A DNA stretch of 64,000 nt from Coriolopsis trogii (Eukaryota > Basidiomycota > Agaricomycetes > Polyporales > Polyporaceae). Positions 56,975-64,000 of the stretch are shown here, piece after piece; position 1 is the first letter of the stretch; each line of letters begins with the position of its first letter. The DNA lies in the NCBI GenBank assembly GCA_020543525.1, contig JAHYIO010000003.1:806001-870000 (forward strand), in the 5' to 3' direction. Below the pieces are notes generated by a model. The model was not told the origin of the DNA. It saw only the letters and a program-made list of their open reading frames with translations, and did no database searches. The position numbers and the translations under genes are program-made.

Positions 56975-57855
56975 TCAGAAGAACAGGTCGTCCAACTCGT
57001 TGTCGCCCATTGTAGAAGAGAAGAAGGGCGGAGGGGTGGGGACGATATCCTCAAACTGATGGTCGTGGACGCTCGCGGAGGATAACCGGAACTCAACGGC
57101 AGAATAACTGACCGAACGAGTAGCGAGCGGTGGGGCACGTCCTCCAGGGCGACGAGGGACGAGGCTCGAGGCAAACGCGGCAGGATATACAGGTTCAGCA
57201 GGGCGAAGGACATCCATGTAGGAGGGGAAGAGTGGAAAGTCGGAATCCGGAGAGCTCTCCATGGAGGACTGCGATGAATCCGAGGCATGTCTCCTCAACG
57301 GCGTCCGTGGACCAACGGAGAGCGCCGCAAACTGAGGAAGGGGAGACATGACCTGTGAGAGAAGGTGCCTGACGGTCAGTCATCGGCCCAGTGGCGTGCG
57401 AGGAGACACAGGTCGCAACAGACCTCGGGGGAGCCCAACCCAAACGAGTCGTCCGTGGACACATCCCATAGGGGACTGGTAAAAACCTCGCGCTCGTAAC
57501 CTCCATTCACCAAACCCGAGGTGACAGTGGTCACTTGCGCGGGGGGTAGTGCTGCGACAGGGTCTTCGACGACGACATTCGCACCTCGCGGACGAACCTG
57601 CTCGTTCTCCGCCGCACCCTGATCGTCTGAGTCTTCTTCCCCTGACTGACCGGCGACCTCGCGCTGGCCGTCCTGCACTATCCACCAGTCGAGGTCTGCG
57701 AGGACACGGCGGTTGCTCGTGTCTGAGCCCGAGGACCTGCGGGGCTGGTGGCCGCCTGCACGTGTCGCGTGAGTGCTCGCGTTGGAGGCTGAGGGGTGGC
57801 TGTAGGGGGAAGAGCGGACTGTAGGGGACGACAGAGTACGGCGGAGAGATGGCAT
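56975..57855 (-). CDS. Hypothetical protein, Ser/Pro-rich, two exons
   Basis: Starts MPSLRRTLSSPTVRSSPYSH at 57855. A short ordered-looking segment follows (RVLADLDWWIVQDGQRE), then an acidic linker, and TTVTSGLVNGGYEREVFTSP with PLWDVSTDDSFGLGSPE. An intron (donor GTCTGT, acceptor CTCACAG, near 57340-57430) joins this to VMSPLPQFAALSVGPRTPLR and RHASDSSQSSMESSPDSDFP. The end is DNELDDLFF at 56975. The protein is mostly disordered, and the arrangement of Ser-Ser-Pro and RRTL/RRHA motifs suggests phosphorylation. I have the impression of a basidiomycete-type conserved hypothetical, but I cannot name a function. The acidic-hydrophobic end (DELDDLFF) could act as a short binding or activation motif; that is inference. 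Confidence 0.65.
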
Positions 57856-60275
57856 GGCGAGACCGAGGGAGGAGGGCGGATGTGCTAGACTCGATGATCA
57901 GGGGTCGGTCGGCAACAACGACGAGGACGGGTACGACAGAGAGAGACTGTCGAGGGTATCGGTCGACGACGTGTGCGTGCTACCTGACGCAGACGATGGT
58001 CGGGGTCAGAAGCCAGGCGCATACAACCAGAATTTTATACGTGGGCAATCCGATGTGCATGTGAAGGGTGACGGTGTCTCATGGCGCTAGTCCATCATTC
58101 GCTCCTCCAAGTCTCTCGGTCTCAGCCACCGACAGCTGCAGATCCCGTTCCTGCCCGTGGCTGTTATCCATGGCGCATGCACTCATTCTGTCCATGACCA
58201 TCGTTTCTTTGCCAACCCTCGCTGTCTATGCTGCACAACAGTGTTTCTCGTCTGCTGCACGGATGGGGACAACGCGGAGGGGGCGCCGCCCACGTCATGC
58301 ATGCGCTGATGCTCTCATCACTCGCACTTGTACTTTGCAGGAACGCTCGTGGCCTGGATGGGTTGTGGGTACTATTCAGCCGCACCACTGCATACGTGGT
58401 CGCGCTCGCCGCTCTGTTGCTACACTACGTTCAAGTTGAGGTATGCACAAAGCGTATTGGGTCCGTGGGCAGGGCCGGCGACGGTCTTGTCGGCCGTCTT
58501 CGCATTCCCTGCTTCGCTCTGCCGGTGGTTTGGCTGGCTGGCAGGGGATCGTTCTTGTTTCGTCGCGAGCACAATGTATCCATTCCGGACATGCTTCTCT
58601 TCTCCCATCACGCCATACGCAGCCTGCGCGACTTCGACCGCGCCGCCCTCGCCGTCAGCGAAAGGTTGCCGGTCTGTTCCAATCCGCTCTCGGTAGCCCC
58701 GTGCTCGCCGGCTCCACGCCCAGGAACGCCTTCGTCTCTATCACCGACGCTTGCGAGACTACTCCGCGCTCCGAATCATCCTCTGATGCGCTTGTCGTAG
58801 ACGTCACTTCGCACCCATGTGCTGGCGTTTAGTGTGAGACCTCGCCCCATCAGCCACAGACGCGTCCCTCGGTTCATCGACGCGTTTTTGAGCGTTCTGA
58901 GCGCGTTCTGCGCCTCGATTTGCAGCCAGGAACAGCACGGTGACGTGTTCCAGGACGGATACGCGTCCAAGGCCGTCCCACGTCGTGCATCTCCCCGGAC
59001 GGCTCCTCTCTGCGTGAGACTGCCGCCCGCTTCGGTCATTCACTTGCCCAACTCCGTTTGAAATCGTCATCCATGGCTGATGCCGAGTACGTTGCTCGAC
59101 TTGGTCCAACACTCCTTGTCAACGTTCGGCGTCAGCACGCGGAAAGAGGACCCGCTTTACCACGCAAAGACGGCGACCATGCGTTCCAATGACGACTTGC
59201 CGCTTCGCAACTTTCGTCAGCGGTCCCGCTCAGATTCACAGGCACCTCCGGCAGTTCGATGCGTGGAATGGCGGTGCACATTAGCTTGTATCACACGGTC
59301 TGGCCCTGATTGTGGCCTCTTCCAAGGTCGCTCCCAAAGCTGCCTTTCAAATATCGGCCCTTGTGTGCTGTTCATCAAAGATTCTTGCTGTAAGCCACAT
59401 AAGCGAGACCCAAAGTGGTACTACGTATGTATGCATACAGGCGTATGGATGGATACGTACACGAGGCCGTTGTTATTTGACAAGATGCCTAGATAGATCT
59501 GTTGTCAGCCTACTCCACCATGCCTGCCTGACATGCTTCTTTGACACCTCTTGAAGGCCGTGCGCGGTCTAGACGTTGGCGTACCCGGCGCCGATAAGTG
59601 CGGAATGCATACGGGGCTCCCAGAGCGAATGATGATCGATACAAATCACCGTCCAACACGATCCTCCCACTCGCCAGCCCGACAGCCTAACGTACTTCAC
59701 ATATGCTTAACTCATAGACCACGGAGTTGTGTCAAAGGTATGTAACTGGCTGGTATGAAGCGGAGTTTAGTCAGAGCGCTACCCGCCAATCACTTCCACA
59801 GACGTCGTATTGCAACCTGATGTTGGGGCTACTAATATGTTGCAATTACTATGAGGTGAAACAAGCCAGGGGGCGTTAGCGGACGTAACTTATCACGGGT
59901 GCAGACGCTGATCAGGGTAGGGGCGGTTAGCGCCTTGTGACGATCTTAGAGACTTGCCAAATGCGGACACACACCGGCTACCAGGCGCGGGTCGGAGGGC
60001 GCGTTTTCCCTCGGCGCTCAACGCGGTGGTCGACCGTCGGAGCCCGGGACGAGCGCGGCCATGCCCAACGACAGACATCATGCACGCTGTGGCGGCATGT
60101 CTCCTCCTACCCGTCCGTCGTGTGCCGCTCGTCTTATCTCTCTCCTCCTCCACACCCACCATCGTGAACGGCCTCCCTCAGACCGACACGACCGACAACC
60201 ACAACTCCGTCTCCGACTCCCTCGGATCCTCTCTCGCATATTGACCCTGACTTGAAGGCAGCTCAGCGACGAAAC
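57856..60275. other. 2.4-kb region without a recognisable gene
   Basis: Several overlapping open frames exist at 58070-58830 and 58800-59100 on both strands. Some have hydrophobic stretches (VMHALMLSSLALVL; TTAYVVALAALLLHY), but none forms a known protein and frames change without good splice sites. A decayed gene or a fast-evolving small secreted or membrane protein is possible. 59200-60275 has nothing convincing and includes the guanine deaminase promoter. Confidence 0.45.
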
Positions 60276-62101
60276 ATGTCGACTGTGTTCTACGGCGCGC
60301 TCATCACCCCTACGTCCCTCACGGCATACCGCGCGCTGCCGCATGCGCTCCTCTCGGTCTCGCGCCAGACGGGTGACATCGAATGGGTTGAGGATGATGT
60401 CCCGCCAGGTGAGCTGCAAGCGGTTCTTGCCAAGCACGGCGTCCTGTCGGAGGCGGTAGATATCGTGGAACTGAAGCCGGGCGAGTTCTTAATGCCGGGG
60501 TTCATCGACACACACATAGTGAGCATTCGTTCTACTCGGGGTGTATGGAGAAGTGACGTAGCTCATCCGTTGATATCTCAGCACGCACCGCAAGTCCCGA
60601 ATATTGGCAGGTATGTACTGTGTGCTGGTGTACTCTGCGCGCGCTGCTGACGGGGAGTATAGTGGACAGCAGTATGAGCTCCTCGACTGGCTCAAGAACG
60701 TTACGTTCCCTATGGAGTCCCGGTTTGCAGACGTGGACTTTGCCCGACGCGCATACACGTCGATCATAAAGCGTACCATTGACTACGGAGTGAGTGAATC
60801 CGTTGTGGTAATAATCTATCAAGCATAACAATGTACGGACGCGCACAGTCGACAACTTGCTGCTACTACGGTACCCTGCATCTCGAAGGCACGAAAGTCC
60901 TCGCAGACGTCATCCACAGCTATGGTCTGTCCTGCTCCGTCCCTGCTCCTGTCATAATCTGACCAACGCTATTGTCTCGCAGGACAGCGCGCGTTCGTCG
61001 GGGTAGGTGAGTTCACCGCTACCTCGCTCGGACAGCAAGGCTGAAGAACTCTCCCCGTTCGCAGAAATGTAACATGAACAGGAACTCAGAAGACTATGTC
61101 GAGCCCTCCGCAGAAGCGTCCATCACAGCCACACGCGACCTCATCGCTCACATTCGTGCCCTCCCACCCCCGCCTGGGTCCTCAGAGCCCCTCGTACACC
61201 CCATCCTCACCCCCCGCTTTGCCATCTCCTGCACGGACGCACTCCTCGCCTCCCTCGGCGACCTCGCGCGCTCCGACCCCACTCTCGCCATCCAAACGCA
61301 CATCTCCGAGAACGCGTCCGAGATCGCATACACGAAAGAGCTCTTCCCCAGCCAGAAGACGTACGCGGGCGTGTACGACGCGTTCGGGCTCCTGCGCGAG
61401 AACACCGTGCTCGCGCACGCGGTCCACCTCGAGGACGAGGAGGTGGAGATCATCAAGGCGCGCGGGGCGGGCATCAGCCACTGTCCGACGAGCAACTTCA
61501 ACCTCCGGAGCGGGTGCGCGCACGTCGGGAAGCTCCTCGACCGCGGCATCAAGGTCCGTTCCCCCTCCTCTCTCTTTCTCTCTCCCAACGTCTTCTGCCA
61601 GCCTCGTCCGCTTCCTCCGGCCACGCTTGGCTGACTACACTGCCCCAGGTCGGACTCGGGACAGACGTCTCGGGCGGGTTCTCCCCCTCGATCCTCACCG
61701 CGGTCCAACACGCGAGCATGTGCTCCAAAGTCGTCGCCCTGAGCGCCCCGCCCTCGCCCCCTCCCCCGCACACGCGCTTCACGGACCGGCAGCTGCCCGT
61801 CCCGACGCTCCTCTACCTCGCCACGCTCGGCGGCGCGGAGGTGTGTGGGCTTCAGGACCGCATCGGGTCGCTCGCGCCCGGGAAGGCGTTCGACGCGCTC
61901 GTCGTGAGCGTCCGGACCGAGGCGGGCAACCCGGCGGTGTGGGGCGCGGATATGGACGCGGAGTTGGGGATGAGGAGGGGGAGCGAGGAGGAAGAGCTGG
62001 AGAGGGTCTTGGAGCGGTTCTTGTTCTGCGGAGATGACAGGAATGTGAGGAGGGTGTATGTGCAGGGGAGGTTGGTCGGAGGCAAGGAATTCAAAGCGTA
62101 G
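60276..62101 (+). CDS. Guanine deaminase
   Basis: Zinc amidohydrolase converting guanine to xanthine and ammonia in purine salvage and catabolism. It starts MSTVFYGALITPTSLTAYRA. The metal-binding PGFIDTHIHAPQ is formed across the first intron (donor GTGAGC at 60519). Then YELLDWLKNVTFPMESRFAD, CCYYGTLHLEGTKVLADVIH, FVGKCNMNRNSEDYVEPS and ILTPRFAISCTDALLASLGD follow. QTHISENASEI holds another metal His, HCPTSNFNLRSGCAHVGKLL the next block, and GLGTDVSGGFSPSILTAVQH the catalytic Asp. The C-terminal beta-sandwich part GSLAPGKAFDALVVSV ends with an acidic helix and VYVQGRLVGGKEFKA. All active-site motifs are intact. The last intron lies between GIK and VGLGTD (about 61555-61650). Confidence 0.95.
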
Positions 62102-62197
62102 AGTCCGATCCATTCCAGAGGTTATAGTACAGACGGAATATAGGTTGTTACATCTTGGGCATACACGTACACACAGGTCAATGCAGGAGTATAGTGG

Positions 62198-63830
62198 TCA
62201 CTCATCGTCGTCACCGTCGTCAAAGTCCCCAAACTCCCATTTGAAACAGTCCTGTACGAGCACGGCTTGTTAGTTAGACAACAGACGAAAAACCCACATC
62301 CCGGACTTACCACGCAGTCCTCCTCTACCCGAGCAAGGGGCACATCCCTCGCCAAGCCGTCCGCGTCCTCCTCCCAGCCTTCCTCAATGTCCGCCTCGAT
62401 GACGTGCGTGATGACCTCCTTGATGACGTGCTTCCGGATGTCGACCTTCCAGCCCAGCTTGCCGACCGAGTCGTACACGATGGACTTGCCCAGATGGCAC
62501 CTCGTCTCGAGCGCAAACCCCGCCTGGGCACACGGCGAGCCCACCCCAGTGCACGCGCCCTGCGGGATGGGGTCGGCGTTGTGATACACGTGGGTGACCG
62601 GGGCGCGGCCATATGCGGCAGAAGGGTCGTCGTGGGTGTCGTTCGATGATGGGGGAGGCGGGGGCATGGGGAGATGCAGGCGTAGAGCCGCGAGACGTTC
62701 GCCTGGGGACTCGAACGCGACGGCGGGTAGCCCGAACGTCGTCCCGAGAAGCGAGGCGAGGCCGCCTCCGAGGGAGTGTCCGACGAGCCAGATGTTGGCG
62801 TCCGGGTAAAGCGCGGTGAGGTTGGTGATAAGACCCTGCACGTAATAGAACGGTGAGCGTGCGCACAACTCGCATAGAGATTCACGTCAAGGAAGGCGCG
62901 AATCCGGATGCTGGCTGATGCGGGCGGGTACTCACCACGCCGACGTTATAGAACAGACTGTCCTGGACGAGCGCGTCGGTCAGGCAGGTGTTGTCGCATC
63001 GCCAGTTCTTGGCGTAGCACTTGCAGACCTGGCGGAAGATCCAGGTGATGTCGACGCGGGCGCAGCAGCAGGAGAAGAGGAGATTGTCATTGAACTTGTC
63101 CTTCTTGGACGTCGGCCCTTGGAGGGTCGTGCCCTTGATGGAGAGCACGACGGTAGCATTGTCTGGGGAGAGAAAGACGTGCCCCCGGAAGCCGTCTGCC
63201 TTGTCCTCCCAACCGAAGGGAAAGCTCTGTAATGCGCACCCGAGTCAGAACGATCGCTTTAGCTCAAGCTCAGGGGACGGGTAGAAGACGAGAAGCAGGA
63301 AGCAGAGGAAGTGGCCGTCGCGAAGACACGGGCGGGAGATGGGCACGCACGGTGTTCCACGCGGGATCGATCTCGTACCAGTTGGGCCGTCCAGGGAGAG
63401 CGTAGGCGTTCCCAGTCATTCGAGCAAGCTGGGAGAGAGTATGCCTGTCCTGGACATCGGGCGCAAGGATGCGTACTTCTTCCCATTCTACACGTTCGCT
63501 TTCCTGCGAGAGTAAGGATCGCCGGCGAGCATGCTGATATGCAGCGGGGTTCCGCGGACGATATACGGTAGTTGGGGTCGCCTGCAGAATCACTGCACTT
63601 GTTGAAGGTGAAGCACTCGTGCGCGATACGTCGAATGCGACTCGACTGTGATCGTCATCGTTGAGCCGAGGGGTATATGCGCTTTGGAGTTCTAAAGCGA
63701 TCGAGGTTCGCAGAGCATCTCTTGAAGTGTACAGACCGCTGCAGCAGGATAATAGATGAGATAGAAGCAGGTAAAGGACGACTAGGATGCGCATGAGGCA
63801 GAGGACGAAGACATGTATGAAGTCGCGCAA
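62198..63830 (-). CDS. ATG15: Autophagic lipase ATG15 (class 3 lipase)
   Basis: Vacuolar phospholipase/triacylglycerol lipase that breaks down autophagic bodies after delivery through multivesicular bodies. The N-terminal signal anchor is VFVLCLMRILVVLYLLLSHL (start 63830, or Met at 63794). The lumenal part has LARMTGNAYALPGRPNWYEI, FPFGWEDKADGFRGHVFLSP, STKGTTLQG-like VLSIKGTTLQGPTSKKDKFN and the Cys-rich FSCCCARVDITW and CKCYAKNWRCDNTC. The lipase motif IWLVGHSLGGGLASLLG contains the nucleophile Ser (near 62775). VTHVYHNADPIPQGACTGVG holds the catalytic Asp. The C-terminal part, GKSIVYDSVGKLGWKVDIRK, ends after a final intron with the acidic tail DCFKWEFGDFDDGDDDE (stop at 62198). It converges with guanine deaminase, 96 bp away. 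Confidence 0.95.
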
Positions 63831-64000
63831 GAGGACACTGCTCTTCTAGTACCGTCTGCGACTGGCAGTCGGGCGGAGGAGACAGGTCCGGGCAGTGGAC
63901 GGGATTACGAGCGCAGGGTGACATTTTGGGACATAACCACTCAGGATGGGGCTGCAAATACCCCGATATGGGCATAGCAGACATTTGATTGGGGTTATCG

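Noticed and set aside
61096..62113. Long open frames on both strands over guanine deaminase (over 300 codons each)
   Set aside because: They overlap the well-supported deaminase exons in other frames and are Arg/Ser/Pro-rich, as expected in GC-rich DNA.
1..64000. CRISPR arrays, bacterial promoters or intact transposons
   Set aside because: The sequence is eukaryotic; no spaced short repeats, terminal repeats, transposase or reverse transcriptase were seen.

Overview
This window is nuclear DNA from a filamentous basidiomycete, most likely a wood-decaying Agaricomycete. The evidence is moderately GC-rich sequence, genes split by many introns of about 45-80 nt, very short intergenic gaps, an AA5-type copper radical oxidase, a HET-domain gene, and two members of the basidiomycete DUF6534 membrane-protein family. 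I see no bacterial operon, CRISPR array or intact transposon. All products come from reading the translations by eye. Exon joins were worked out base by base only where stated; elsewhere a feature gives the gene span.

Layout. 0-15 kb: 5' part of an insulysin gene (-), CKS1 (-) divergent from the meiotic helicase HFM1/MER3 (+), then TIM54 (-) and the splicing factor PRP45/SNW1 (+) sharing a 70-bp promoter. 15-23 kb: a 74-bp minisatellite, a copper radical oxidase (+), an intron-containing tRNA-Arg(CCT) (-), and a NEDD1-like gamma-tubulin targeting protein (+). 23-35 kb: DUF6534 gene 1, a decayed second copy of the NEDD1 3' end, a short kinase-like hypothetical gene (-), the FAN1 nuclease (+), DUF6534 gene 2 and a Tim17-like protein. 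35-49 kb: MED16 (-) divergent from proteasome chaperone PSMG3 (+), a HET-domain gene (+), a retropepsin-like gene (-), a WDR53-like protein (-), a glutamine-synthetase-like gene (+) and a DUF3074 START-like gene (-). 49-64 kb: an F-box protein (+), mitochondrial bL27 (-), SKP1 (+), the mRNA guanylyltransferase (+), an unknown basidiomycete-type gene (-), a 2.4-kb stretch without a recognisable gene, guanine deaminase (+) and the autophagic lipase ATG15 (-).

Most genes are conserved housekeeping genes, not a functional cluster. Some themes recur: cell cycle and DNA repair (CKS1, MER3, FAN1, NEDD1), mRNA biogenesis (PRP45, MED16, capping enzyme), SCF ubiquitin ligase parts (SKP1, F-box protein), and mitochondrial biogenesis (TIM54, bL27m). 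The accessory interest lies at 22.6-27 kb (segmental duplication), 40-43 kb (HET gene with a reading-frame break, and a retropepsin-like protein without a visible catalytic Asp) and in the cell-cycle-type promoter motifs of CKS1/MER3 and FAN1.
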